A stretch of DNA of 64,000 bases from the NCBI GenBank assembly GCA_021186555.1, contig JAJKFL010000330.1, forward strand, positions 27,395,444 to 27,459,443. Direction: 5' to 3'. Each line of letters begins with the position of its first letter. Positions within the stretch are counted from its first letter, which is position 1. The notes beneath the pieces are model-generated. The model worked only from the letters and a program-made list of their open reading frames with translations, was not told the DNA's origin and searched no databases. This stretch comes from Reticulitermes speratus. Lineage: Eukaryota; Arthropoda; Insecta; Blattodea; Rhinotermitidae. The position numbers and the translations under genes were made by a program. Positions 23,960-35,199 of the stretch are shown here, piece after piece.

Positions 23960-24290
23960 AGAAGATGACCTTGCGAGATTCTTCATAGCTGTGCTCTTCA
24001 CAAAATATTATGAGAACCATCAAACTAAGGAGGATGAGTTGGGATGAGGGGTGCATGAAACAGTTATGAGGGAGATGAAAGATTCATGCAATATGAGACC
24101 CGCTTGGGCTATGTACCGGTAGTGGGACTACAGGCAGAAATCGAGAGAAAATAGTATGTGGTTTCAACTGGCTCACGATAGGGTCCAGTGGCAGTTGCTT
24201 ATAGACCTTAATGAATTTTCGGGTTCTGTATAGGTGAGGCATTTCCTGAACACTTGAGCAATTCTTGCTCCTTAAGAAATAGTTTGTTTC
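23960..24290 (+). mobile_element. LINE-2 3' fragment
   Basis: Translation at about 23990-24055 gives SSQNIMRTIKLRRMSWD, the LINE-2 C-terminal segment. The tail GGCTCACGATAGGGTCCAGT, then TGAATTTTCGGGTTCTGTA and CTTGAGCAATTCTTGCTCC, completes it. 5' truncated. Confidence 0.75.
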
Positions 24291-24670
24291 GTAGCATTAG
24301 ATGGACGATACTCTTAAATGAATTTCGGCCTTCTGTTACTAGAGGATATATATATTACGTAAAATAGGCCACGGCCGAAATTCAACTTTCTCAAGCGTAG
24401 CTTTTGATGATTTATTACACAATAACTTCTTCATCTTATATAGGAGTAAGTGAAGGACAAACACCACACTCGAGATGTTGATGCAGGCCATCCCTTGTCC
24501 TTGGTCTAAAATTCATTTCTTACGGCTGATTTTAATCGTACAAACTAACTAGTAGAAACCTTGCGGTTTTTGTATGCTGTCTTAGGTGAAGGTGGGGAAT
24601 ATGATAACAAGCATGCCTTTGAGATCTGCCCTCTTTTTGGGATTTTACGCAGCGTAGAATCGCAGTTCCG

Positions 24671-24709
24671 TACGGACGTTTCGGGATAACGTATCGGTAC
24701 CATCTTCAA
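24671..24709 (-). ncRNA. hammerhead-like motif (decayed)
   Basis: On the minus strand: TTGAAGA at 24709-24703 (C3 replaced by U), extra U, helix II GGUAC/AUCCC with mismatches, GAAAC at 24682-24678, helix III AC-GTCC-GT and A. Confidence 0.45.
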
Positions 24710-24741
24710 GGGTCAAGCAGTCCAAGAAAACTGCTTGACTC

Positions 24742-24780
24742 TTGAAGATGGGACCGATAGTTTGTCCCGAACCGTCGGTA
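24742..24780 (+). ncRNA. hammerhead-like motif, core C3 to U
   Basis: TTGAAGA at 24742-24748, extra U, helix II GGGAC/GTCCC perfect with a 9-nt loop, then GAACC instead of GAAAC, and helix III toward GGTA. The U at C3 would be expected to harm catalysis. The same TTGAAGA occurs in the copies at 29448 and 58028, so it may be a subfamily feature. Confidence 0.45.
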
Positions 24781-24823
24781 CAGAACTATCATTCTGCGCT
24801 GCGTAAAATCCCAAAAGAACGCG

Positions 24824-25055
24824 TATTTCATTTACATCCTTGTAAAAATCATAGACACTCTGAGCGTTAATGTATTGTACCTATTACAACGAACTCCATT
24901 GAGGCAATAGCTGAAGCAATTACTATTCACGAACTACACCATGAAGGGTTAAGGTAGGTCTGGAGGCACGGCAATAGATTGAGGCGAATGTCGACTTGAC
25001 ATTCAGAAAGCTTCACTGCTTGAAGAAGCAGCCGATCAGACGTGTTTTATAGGAC
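24824..25055. other. no gene seen
   Basis: No feature recognised. Confidence 0.4.
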
Positions 25056-25059
25056 GCTG

Positions 25060-25185
25060 GTTCGGCCCGGAGGCAGTCTGGACGCGGTGACAAAGAAGAA
25101 AATCTTGTCCTAAACAGGAATCGAACTCCGGCCAGAGGTTCGATATCCAGTCAATTACTGAGCTATTGCATGTCGCAAAGTAATG
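25060..25185 (-). mobile_element. tRNA-like SINE fragment, family 4
   Basis: On the minus strand GCAATAGCTCAGTAATTGAC resembles box A and GGAGTTCGATTCCTG resembles box B, about 45 nt apart. The following AAGATTTTCTTCTTTG is shared with 29540-29610 in rough form. It does not fold into a clean tRNA. Confidence 0.5.
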
Positions 25186-25189
25186 TGGA

Positions 25190-26334
25190 ATTATTAAAAC
25201 ACACAGAATGAAATCTCAATTAGCACTATTTTGTAATGCTTTTTGTAGTTTTCAGTCTTGCTGCAAATTGTGGCCTCATTTGGAGGTGTAAAGAGCTGAT
25301 ATTATCGAGTGAAAGAGTGAAGAGGGTGATCTTGAGGAGAGCTGCAGCCATGTGTGATTATATCACCTTTCTTCACGGCTATCTCAACATTGTGTAGGCT
25401 GTCGTTAAGTCGAAGTTCTATTAAAATTCCTTCGATCCCTTTCACTTCGAAACGTCGTTGTATTTTATTGAAATACTTCATTAATTATCTCTTTGCAGCC
25501 TTACCAGAAAAGCGCGCAACGCTTCCGCTAGTGCATTTGTTGATGGCTTTTTAAAATAAATATTGTAGAATTTATTTTGTGAGGCAAAAAATATGATGCA
25601 TGAAGAAGTAATAAATAAGGTGAAAACTCCACAGTTAAGTACATAAAGCACTGTGAGTTAGATTGGATGTATTGTGTAAACAGAATTTAGAAGGACAGAG
25701 TTTCTGAAATTACGCACACAGGAAAAAGTTGTAGGAAGACTTAGAAGCAAAGCGAGTGACCATTTTAAATTCGGAATCTCGTAACAATTTTCAGAGCCCC
25801 GAATTGAAGAATTTTAAAACCCAAATTGGAAAGTCTTTTGATGGGTCGTAAGTTCCTAAAATACTGAAGTTTGCAGCTTTCTCTATTCGAAAATTTAACT
25901 TTATTCAGGAAAAATAAAATGTGAAGAATTTGGGCAAATATTTATAAATGTTCTCAGAATTGTTTTCTTTTAAATGATAAAAATTTGCGTGGATATACTG
26001 GGTCGCTGAATAGGTAGCTACTAATTTACGATTTTGGTCGTGGAAAAACTTTTGAGAATTACTGCCCTACTCATTGTGGAGTAGAAAGAAAAATCAAGTA
26101 ATAATTATCGTGGTGGTGGCTTTTCTTAGAGCGGTAGTTCCTAATAACATTCGCAGCGGTCCTACTGTTACTAGTAGATGTCAGTTAGCACCCCGTCGCA
26201 TGTATTAATTCTAATTTTGTGAAAGGGTGGGAAAGTTCTGTTGGAACATTAGTATACATCTTCTCATCTCTTGAGAGTCATGGTGCTACACCGAATTAAC
26301 AATAAGTGATTCTACCTTCTGGATTTTTCTAATA
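25190..26334. other. no gene seen
   Basis: AT-rich with no recognised gene or repeat. Confidence 0.4.
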
Positions 26335-26560
26335 TCGAAACTATCTGCAGTCTAACGAGCGACACGGTGCTATAGGTCGGTGGGGACACTGGAGGATAAG
26401 ATTAAATGGCTTTTAAAACAATGTGGCATGAGAGTGTGATTTGGATTCAACTGGCTTAGGGTAGGGTAGGCAGGGTATTTAAGCATAGTAATAAGCTCTC
26501 AGGTTTCATTAAAGGCGGGAATGTTTTGACCAGTTCAGAGATAATCGGCTCCATGTGAAA
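26335..26560 (+). mobile_element. LINE-2 3' fragment
   Basis: The translation includes ESVIWIQLA in the position of the conserved LINE-2 block. The nucleotide tail CAACTGGCTTAGGGTAGGGT, then GGGAATGTTTTGACCAGTTC and AGAGATAATCGGCTCC, follows the family order. Confidence 0.6.
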
Positions 26561-26804
26561 AATTGTGCCCTTTGGAAGTGGGTTATATCACTTCGAGATG
26601 TGTAACTGTCGACCAGGGTGGGATTATGCAGTGGTACCCACTCCGATGCTTGCTTGTTTATAAACGATATCAAAACGGATTTGGTAAGGGTTGGAAAGGA
26701 GAAGCTCGCATATCGTGTTCAGAACCGCTACTGCTTCAAGATGGGCGTAGACAGTAACCACATTTACAATGTGATTGATTTACATTTTAAAATCCTTTGA
26801 TTGG

Positions 26805-26920
26805 TTCAGTGCGACGGGCTGATCCCTCGTCCAGAGGAGTCCTACCGAGTGTGTGTGTGTCATTGAATGTGATCGGGGCAACAATAACGCACCTCTACGC
26901 CTACAATGGGTAGGTAGAAG
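26805..26920 (+). mobile_element. SINE family 3 (3' half)
   Basis: CGGGCTGATCCCTCGTCCAG, then AGGAGTCCTACCGAGTGTG, matches 54500-54530 and the minus-strand copy at 49290. The tRNA-like head is missing. Confidence 0.7.
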
Positions 26921-29370
26921 AGGTCAGACTATAAAAGAAAGAAAGATTAATTCAGTGTTTACAGAGGAGGATTAGCAGTGAAAACTGACTGAAATATAAA
27001 CAAAGGTTCTATGGTAATACTCCTATTATTTTGCTGAGGAAGATTGTGCTCTAGAACATGCATGAACACTGTGGGACGTAAGCGGTCAGGATCACACAGT
27101 AATGGATTGAGTTCATTTCTGAGATCTTTGACTCTTTGAATAAGTGTTTATTCCTGTGGCCTGAATCCAAGAACTGGTGCAGTTTATTTTAAATGAATGT
27201 TATTTACCCCCTGGAGATCTGAATCTTACGTCTTTTGTCTTGACATTTTGCGTTTTTTTTTTTAATGAAGGAATTTATCCTCTAAGGGGACAGTGAACTA
27301 TTTCTTTGAGGTCGAAGGACACAGAATGAAATAGTCCCGAGATATTTAATCTCATTTAAAAGTAACAAACTTGTAAAAACGTAATAATTCTTTGTAATCA
27401 GTGAACATTTTTGTACACATGTTTAAAAGGGGAAGCAAGAAAGTAAAGGAACCTACAGTCTACTTCAAAATGTTTTTGGCAGCAATAAACAGAATGTGAA
27501 TTTAAACACAGCGATTCTTTTCTCATTGCACCTACTATACACTTTTTTTTTGTTCTCGTCTAAGTAGTGATAAAGCAGTGACACTTTCAGTATTGCTCCA
27601 TTGAACAGGACCACAGCAAAACAATGATCTTAGATTCTATTTTATGATTATTGTATACGAGAACTTGGGACTTTTAAGCCAGAAAACCACTTCCGTCTGA
27701 TGACTGTATGAATCAGAGTAAATAACTATCTCTACATCGGACTTTCTCGTTGAAAAATGTTACAATACGCGTATTTTGTGATAATTAAGCAGTTCGAATC
27801 GCGGTTTATTTCCAAAGTATTTGCAAGACGGGATAGTGAGAACTAGATAACAATCGACCAGGGCATAACCAGAGAACACTCGGACAAATAACTCAGTAAA
27901 AATAGCGAATGTTTACTGCGTGGTAGGAACTCGGTTAATTCGAGCTTAGAACGGTTAAACAGGACCTCTTGCTAATTGAAACGAATATTTTGAAATATTC
28001 TTTCAGTTGGTAATAATGCATGTTTGTGGGAAAATTTATTTTGAAAAGAATTTTGAAAATATGCTCTTCCTTTATAATAAGTCTGTAATTTACCACAATT
28101 GCTGAATTTACTGTTTTACCGCTAGCTACTTTTGCTTTCATTTTCTTTCATAACTTAAATGTTGCTGAATATTAATTAATTCTTTCGAGTGGAGTCCTTG
28201 ACAGACTGCCCGTCTCTAAACCTGCAGGTGCATTAATGTCCCATTCTCACGCACATTTGTTTAATTTTTCTTCTAATATTATCCACTTTTCTACACCTAC
28301 GTCTCTCAACTGGTCGTTTTCTTCATATTTTGCAAATAAAATTGTATATGCACTTCTTCTCTCCCCATCTGTAACACATTTATTATGTATGCACAGGGGC
28401 TTCACTACATGAATCTGTTACGTTTACGCTGCTTTCGGTTACACTGGCAATATGAGGTACTTGTGAGTTCTGAAACTATTTCATATGCCTTCGAGAATGG
28501 TTTAATTCCGAATGTTCTGTGTGGGTTTTTGCTCGATTTGACATACTCATAGCGGTTTTGCTGAAGATCGAAGTCTTCTGGAGTGTTACGCTGTGTCGAT
28601 AAGGTTTAACATCCCACCAGACAATATCTAACTATTCTGCTGCCATTTTCGGTACCTTCGTAGAGCAAAGGAAAAAATGACTAGGAGACTATCATCAGCT
28701 TGTTACAGGGTGACTTGCTACACCGATTTAAGCATTGCAGTCTTTCATATGACACGTAGTCTCGTCAACTTGTGGTCATCGCTCGTCTCTAGAAGTTTTC
28801 CAATCCCTGGTGTTTAGGACATGAAAGCTATAAAGTGCAAATCCAAAGTTTCTTCAGAAAACATTTTATCGCAAAATGCTGGGAGCGGTTTGCTTTTTGC
28901 TTGTGAGTAAAGTATTGGATTCTCTTGCTGTGTGTTAGAAAAAAAGGAAGCTGGGCTGTTGCTTAGTAACCGGATACTTCAGATGTTTAAATATAGCAGT
29001 GTGTGATGTGTATTGTGCTGAGGGTTGTCAAAGCTGCGTGTTGTTGCTGGCTTTGATCATGGAAGGGCATTTTATTTTTATACGTTGTGTAACTACAGTG
29101 AGCCTACTTTATTACGACAGCAAGTCAGAGAACTCCGTAAGGGAAAATCTAAAATCTAATTAACACTTCAAAATCATAATTTCACATCATCATTGCTGCA
29201 TCTATAATCATATATCACAATAATTAAAAAGATCTGATACATAATTTCTTAAAATTCAATTAAGACCTACGGTACCCTGTATATTTCGGTCTTATTTACT
29301 TACCATCCTCAATGGTTCTACTACCTTTGTGGTAAAATGGAACCTCTGAGTAAACAGTTTTGAAATAAGC
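26921..29370. other. no gene; one RFX X-box-like site
   Basis: About 2.4 kb without a recognised gene. GTTGCTTAGTAAC at 28958-28970 fits the RFX X-box consensus (see findings). Confidence 0.4.
28958..28970. promoter_or_regulatory. possible RFX X-box
   Basis: GTTGCTTAGTAAC is an imperfect inverted repeat matching GTTRCY-N-RGYAAC, the site bound by RFX factors at ciliary gene promoters. There is no identified gene next to it, so it may be chance. Confidence 0.25.
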
Positions 29371-29495
29371 GTGATTTCAGGCTTCCGCCGTGATGTAGAT
29401 GAGATATGCGCTCTTCCGGGATATTACGCCGTTGAGTGGTACTTCTGTACCGACATTTCGGGACAACCTATCGGTCCCATCTTCAAGGGTCAAGT
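29371..29495 (-). mobile_element. solo hammerhead-bearing arm
   Basis: On the minus strand this matches one arm of the 24619 foldback, extending through GGCGTAATATCCCGGAAGAG. No opposite arm is present. Probably a solo terminus. Confidence 0.65.
29448..29486 (-). ncRNA. hammerhead-like motif
   Basis: TTGAAGA (29486-29480), extra U, helix II GGGAC/GTCCC with loop CGATAGGTT (5 perfect pairs), GAAAT in place of GAAAC, then TGTCGGTA. Core C3 is U, as in the 24742 copy. Confidence 0.5.
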
Positions 29496-29539
29496 AGTAC
29501 AATTTAAATTTAATTTTATTCCCAGAGCCATTCTGGAAA

Positions 29540-29610
29540 CTTTGGAAGAAAATCTTTTTTTCCCTCCCAGGAATCGAACAAAGGGCTCTCGGTCTTAGCC
29601 AAACTGTTAG
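29540..29610 (-). mobile_element. SINE family 4 fragment
   Basis: The minus strand reads GGCTAAGACCGAGAGCCC, then TTGTTCGATTCCTGGGAGG, a short tRNA-like box pair resembling 25060-25185. Confidence 0.4.
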
Positions 29611-29664
29611 TAGTGTCGAATTATGGGTTTGGAAATGATGTGGAAGAAAACGGTTGCGACCTCA

Positions 29665-29770
29665 TTTCAGGTATTTTCCCGGCATTTGCCTGGAGAAACT
29701 AAAGAAAACCGGAAAAATCTTACAATCAGTCAGGATAGCCGGTGTGAACGTAATGCAATCTGTAAACGAA
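29665..29770. repeat. dispersed repeat fragment shared with 17343
   Basis: CATTTGCCTGGAGAAACTAA, then GAAAACCGGAAAAATCTTAC, aligns with 17350-17390. Confidence 0.35.
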
Positions 29771-29779
29771 ACTTTACAA

Positions 29780-30637
29780 AGCCCAGCTGACCTACATACT
29801 TTCAAGATAATGAAGTACATGTCTTATCCGGAACATTTAAATTTTTGTACATGAGGATAAAGAACGAGTTATCTTGAAAGTGGCGTTTGAGGGTTGGCTA
29901 TGAATCCTACTGAATTGTTTTTTACCTTGATATCCAGGCTCAGGCTTCAGTTTGCCGACCGCAAATTGAAACTTAAAGCCTTCTCATGCTGGACACATTG
30001 ACCTCTTGGCTACAAATATTCAAGCTGAAGTCCAGCAAGGAAACATTCCCTTCATGCCAACTTTTATATAGCTGAAAACCATTGACAAACTGAATATTTC
30101 AATGATTTTTGTGTCAATAATTGAAACGTTCGAATTTTTAAACTGGATCGAGTTTCTGAATATTGATGCATTTTATATTTTTGAAGCTGAGGAATTTCAT
30201 TCACCAAGTAACGACGTTAAACATGCATGGGTCTTCAATTCCACTTCCTCTGTGTGCCCTCCTGCTTAAAAGCAGCGACAATTTTTTTTCTTTATTATAG
30301 TCAGTGCAGTTGCTTCAGTGTCGTTTACTGCTGAACAGACATATTTAAACTGTATCTGATAGCAGTTTGAACATACTCCTGATTATGCTTCATAGTTTTA
30401 AGTGTTAGTTGGCCCTATTATTTCATTCATTTTTAATTGCCTGTGAATATGTAGTATTTTAATCTATTACGTCACAGAACGTAAATTCGGAGCACGATGC
30501 CTGTATTATTCGTACTTTTGATAAATAAGTATTTTTTTTGTTTATACACTTACAAACTCTTAACCCATACATTCGTCTTAGCCTCGGTAAATCTGTACAT
30601 AGTTTTACTCATATGTATATATTTATATTGTCTATCG
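29780..30637. other. no gene seen
   Basis: No recognised gene or repeat. Confidence 0.4.
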
Positions 30638-30960
30638 TAGTGGTTCCCAAACTATTCCAGCGTTTCTCGAGTTGTTCCGGGGTGTTGCGACGTTGAAATC
30701 GGGTGATGGCTGTCTTTTTCCATTTCGCAGTAAAATGAAATTACTAAATATAATTTTCCAAATTTTACATTTTTCTCGCCGTCTCTTACATAAAAACCTT
30801 CTCTCCGACCAGGCGCATGGCAGTCCTATAATATGACACGACACTTTCCGCCAGTGATACTTTTCCTAGTTCGCATGTCTCGTTACATGTAACATCAATT
30901 TTCATAGCGTGTGCAGAAAGTACATTTATCTACGTATTCCACAGTTTTAGGGAACACTGG
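30638..30960. mobile_element. hAT-like non-autonomous element
   Basis: The left end TAGTGGTTCCCAAACT and the right end AGTTTTAGGGAACACTG (inverted) form hAT-type TIRs with mismatches. Flanks share GTCTA (30630 and 30961), 5 of 8 target-site bases. The element is about 320 bp with no transposase. Confidence 0.5.
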
Positions 30961-32280
30961 TCTACTAGAACAGTGTTATTTGTTTAGATTTCAAATGGCG
31001 TTTTTCCCTGTGTTTGTGACATATAATGCCTCTGTTACCCCTTTAAGCCTGAAATGAGTGTAAACATTCTTTACAAATGCAATTCAGCAACAAAGACCAG
31101 ATAGTTGACGTTGTTCACAGAAATCATTGGTGTTCATTGTAAGGGTCGTATGAAACAAATACATTCAGAGTCTTTAAGTGTTACAACAGGTGGTACATGT
31201 AGTTACCATTTGGCTTTAAACAGGGTTAATAAATTAACACGTAAATTAATTATTTAAAAACTTGGTTTTAGCCTAATGAGGTTTCATCATCAACGAATAC
31301 AGCATGGCTAATATAGAAGTTAACATGTGTCAGACTGTGTCGATAGCATTTACATATAAGTTAGGAAACGTGGCATGGCCTAAGAGTTCTGGCGCTTTGC
31401 CCGGCTGTTGCGTCTGGACACTATACATTAACTTTGTTCGATTTATATCCAAAAGTGTAAGCCTTGCAGTGACAACGTGTTGGGCCGATGTCGCTTGGGG
31501 TCGCTCTGCATCTCAACGCTCCTGGAACCCAGCGACTTAAAACAAAAAAATTACATGTGTACTGTGCTGATTTTTTCACGATTTATAGATGGATTCAGTG
31601 TGATATTCTGAAAATGCTACTTATCCACCCAGGAGAGATTTCTTCCTCTCCCATGGGGTCTTCTCACTTCAGATTTTGAGTCTAAAATTTTGTGTGCATT
31701 TCTTATTACAGCCATTTGTTCAATATGCCCCAGTTACCATCCATGTTTCTTTGATCATCGAAACCAAGAACACGAAGAATAAAAATGGTGAAACTCCTCA
31801 TTATGTATTTCCACCTTCTTTGTCTTTTTATTATTCTTCTCTCTCTCGTTCTCTCTCTCTCTCGCTGTCAAGTCCAAAGTCTTCTTAACATTTTGTTCTC
31901 AGACATCCCAGTCTCTATTCTTCCCCGAGATTGAGTTTTATTCTTATATGTAACAAGAGCTGTGTTGTAGATTTTTTCTATTTTAGTTTTTTAATTTGTT
32001 CTTTAAAACTGTTTTCTTTAAGTTGTTTTTCGAATTAGTCGCAAAAGAAACTCATATTGTTCTCTTTGTTACAGGTAAGTTGGAGCTTATCTTATTAGTT
32101 AAGAGAATGGATGAAACATCGTCTGTGTTTGCTGGTGCCGTCATCGTCGTGGTAATATTACTTTAAAATGATTTTGAAATATTTCTGCTCTTGCTACAAC
32201 ACCAGTTTGTGGCACCACTGACGGGGGAGGGGCGAAGAGAGAGATTTACAACATGTGTCTTGGACACTCGCAAAATCTGA
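30961..32280. other. no gene seen
   Basis: A diverged ~45-bp string at about 31184 (CAACAGGTGGTACATGTAG) resembles 34578. A (CT)n-rich tract is at 31835-31868. Nothing else was recognised. Confidence 0.4.
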
Positions 32281-33052
32281 ACTGATTAAGACTGTCCCTG
32301 TGCACGCCATGATCTGAACAGTTTTATCATTAAGACTGTCCCTGTGCACGCCATGATCTGAACAATTTTATCATTAAGACTGTCCCTGTGCACGGCATGA
32401 TCTTAACCGTTTTATCATTAAGACTCTCCCTGTGCACGCCATGATCTGAACCAGTTTTATCATTAAGACTTCCCTGTGCACGCCATGATCTGAACTTTTA
32501 TCATTAAGACTGTCCCTGTGCACGCCATGATCTGAACAGTTTTATCATTAAGACTGTCCCTGTGCACGGCATGATCTTAACCGTTTTATCATTAATTAAG
32601 ATGTCCCTGTGCACGCCATGATCTGAACAGTTTTATCATTAAGACTGTCCCTGTGCACGGCATGATCTTAACCGTTTTATCATTAATTAAGACTGTCCCT
32701 GTGCACGCCATGATCTGAACAGTTTTATCATTGAGACTGTCCCTGTGCACGGCATGATCTTAACCGTTTTATCATTAATTAAGACTGTCCCTGTGCACGC
32801 CATGATCTGAACAGTTTTATCATTGAGACTGTCCCTGTGCACGGCATGATCTTAACCGTTTTATCATTAATTAAGACTGTCCCTGTGCACGCCATGACCT
32901 GACCTGTTTAATTAAGAATCTCCTTGTGAACGCAGTGATCTGAACTCTTCCATCATTAATGGAGTAAGACTGTCCCTGTGCACGCCATGATCCTCTGAAC
33001 TGAGTAAGATTGTCTATGTGCACGCCATGATCTTAATTGCGCTTCATCATTA
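32281..33052. repeat. 44-bp minisatellite, about 17 units, two-unit higher order
   Basis: Unit type A is AGACTGTCCCTGTGCACGCC then ATGATCTGAACAGTTTTATC. Type B has GGCATGATCTTAACCG in place of GCCATGATCTGAACAG and usually a 4-base extension ATTA. From about 32490 to 32880 the units alternate A-B-A-B, giving a ~92-bp higher-order period. The first and last units are degenerate. The core GTGCAC is self-complementary. No open frame spans the array. Confidence 0.95.
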
Positions 33053-33059
33053 ATTTCCT

Positions 33060-33399
33060 TCATAGGCTGTCAGCGTTTTAAGTTCATTATTTACTGGATG
33101 ATCGAGTTGGCTTCCTAGAATTTACATTTAGTTAGGAAGGCGGATTTGTTTCAGCAGCAAATGAAGTACGAGTAAGTCAGGAAAGCCAATAACTTTACGC
33201 ACAAGCTAACGAGACGTTCCGAGAAGAATTCTAAGCTTACTTTCCTATTGCATAGATTTCGGGTTCTACATTAATTTTGTTCTATTATTTTATAATATGA
33301 AGAATTTATTTACCTGCAGGTTATTTATACCGTGAACTTGTTGGGTATAATCTCAAACTTTTGCATCGTTGCTGTATTTGTAATTGCTGACTTACCACT
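33060..33399. other. no gene seen
   Basis: No recognised feature. Confidence 0.4.
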
Positions 33400-33461
33400 T
33401 CTCTTACTACTACTACTACTACTAATTACACATAATAATAATTATTATTATTATGTGTAAT
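33400..33461. repeat. (TAC)n plus AT palindrome
   Basis: ACTACTACTACTACT is followed by ATTACACATAATAATAA inverted to TTATTATTATGTGTAAT (33425-33461), a 17-bp perfect inverted repeat with a 3-base centre. Confidence 0.85.
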
Positions 33462-33488
33462 GGATAGGTACTTGTATGATATTTTTCC

Positions 33489-33768
33489 TTTTTTTGTGGT
33501 GAAGGGCCCCGCAGCAGATGCTGCGGACGCACCGCACCTTAAGGCTTATTGTGCAACCCTGTGATGAAGATGATTCGTCTTTTCCTTTTTTCCAAGTAAT
33601 AGAGCACCGATGGAATGAAATTGAAAAGGGAAAACCGAATTACTCAGGGAAAAACCTCTCCCAGTGCCACTTGTCCACCACAAATCCCATATGGACTGAC
33701 CCGGGATCGAACCCGGGCCTCCGAGGTGAGAGGCCGGCGATTAACCGCCTGAGCCATGGCACGGCCAT
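33489..33768 (-). mobile_element. tRNA-derived SINE, family 2, full length
   Basis: On the minus strand: GCCGTGCCATGGCTCAGGCG and GGTTAATCGCCGG as box A region, CCCGGGTTCGATCCCGGGTC as box B, the TTTGTGGTGGACAAGTGGC body, GCGGGGCCCTTCACCAC and an A run. Box B is close to the tRNA consensus, making this the best promoter of the three full copies. Confidence 0.85.
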
Positions 33769-33769
33769 G

Positions 33770-35199
33770 TGTCTCCTTACCGAACTCCACAAGCCTAGCT
33801 TTGTGGTCGATTAGTTATCGTAAAAGAGTCGGAAGCTAAAGAAAGATTCCACACGGCCAGAAGCTTATTATCTTACATCCACAGAAATATTACCTCAACA
33901 GGAGTTGGTTAATTTTCAATGTCGACTGCAATAAGTCATTTCACGATCTGCAAATAAGCGATGCTTCGGCCTCGCCAGTTTGCGCGTCCTCCATGTTGTT
34001 AATATCGAGTGTAGAAAATTGAGAACTACTGCGTTGGGACGTCTTCCAGGGACGTAGGTTTCGTACTGTGTTTCGTAGAAATCGGTCAGCTAGTTCAAGG
34101 GTTGAAAGACACACACACACACACAGAGGCAACATGGGGATCTGAAAACCCCACTTTTTTTAAAAATGTAAGTGGACTAAAGATCACACCGGAAAAATAT
34201 GTACCCCACTTTCCTTTTTTTAATATATATTTATGCGTGATATAATAATACGTGTAATAACACGAATAATAGAAATGAGTTGAATACGTTGAGCATTCAA
34301 AGCGATTCTGACAATAGTGACTTATCAGACGTGTATATGAAAAGGATCTTTCTTCTGCTATGAGGCCACGTAACATTTTAATTCAGTACTCTCTTCCTTT
34401 GAAGACTGACATTCATGTACATGGGATATGAAAGTCAGTTTATACTTCATAGGAAACAAGCTCCGCCTCCATTTTAAGGACAAATCATATGACAATGCTT
34501 GGGGGAGTAATTAGTGTTAATTATGAAAATCTTACCATGCAAATACTCGTGACTCTACTGCGGAGAAAAAGCGAAGTTTCTTGATGTTTCAGCAGGTGGT
34601 ACTATGGATACCATCTGGCTTTAAATTGTTAGCTGCAGATGGAGGTGCTTGCTTATGTTGCTGTTGAAACATGGTGAGAACTTGACATGTGCCTTTAGCA
34701 GAATCTAATTAAACACGCGGACTCTTAAATCTAAAGGAAATCTGAACAACTTATTTATAAATTCCGCCGTAGTGGTAATACAGTCCAGATTATTTTGTTC
34801 AGTGCAGTCTATCTTTCCCTTTATTGTCATTTTCTCTAACTTAACCTATCAGGACTGATCTTGTGTTCAGGTCTGTTTACTTTCATTCCCAAAAATAACG
34901 ACGCGAGTGCAATTTTAATGATATAGCTGAAGTAATAATCCAGCTTTTTTATCCTTTTTCTTTCTTTGTTCAATTTTTTTAAATGTTACACAAAAAGAGA
35001 CAGGGGTTTTCTTATTGGACCTTGACACATTTTCAAAATTAAATTTTAATTTCAATTTGCTTGCTTCGCAAAAGACTTATAGAAAGGGTATTTTACTCCT
35101 TTGGGATGCAGTCAAGAAGACGAGTGGCTTATTTGTGGCAAAGACTTTCACATATTATTCAGTCAGCATTAACTTTTCTTCGATATTCTACTGTAAGGT
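33770..35199. other. no gene seen
   Basis: A CA run is at 34110-34125. The string CAGCAGGTGGTACTATGG at 34589 resembles 31190. No gene recognised. Confidence 0.4.

Larger units (their letters stand above)
24619..24823. mobile_element. foldback element, second hammerhead-like subfamily
   Basis: Arms 24619-24721 and 24730-24823 are inverted around the 8-base loop CCAAGAAA. The outer ends share TTTTGGGATTTTACGCAGCG and its complement. Each arm carries a hammerhead-like motif pointing outward. The same arm occurs singly at 29371, 57985 and, more decayed, 62795. The sequence differs from the 22979 element outside the motif, so this is a separate subfamily. Confidence 0.75.

Noticed and set aside
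32281-33052. CRISPR-like array
   Set aside because: Units are contiguous with no unique spacers, and the genome is eukaryotic; it is a minisatellite.
33600-33768. True tRNA gene on the minus strand
   Set aside because: Box A and box B are present but the acceptor and anticodon arms do not fold, and the sequence continues as a SINE body; the same applies to the family-1 and family-3 heads.
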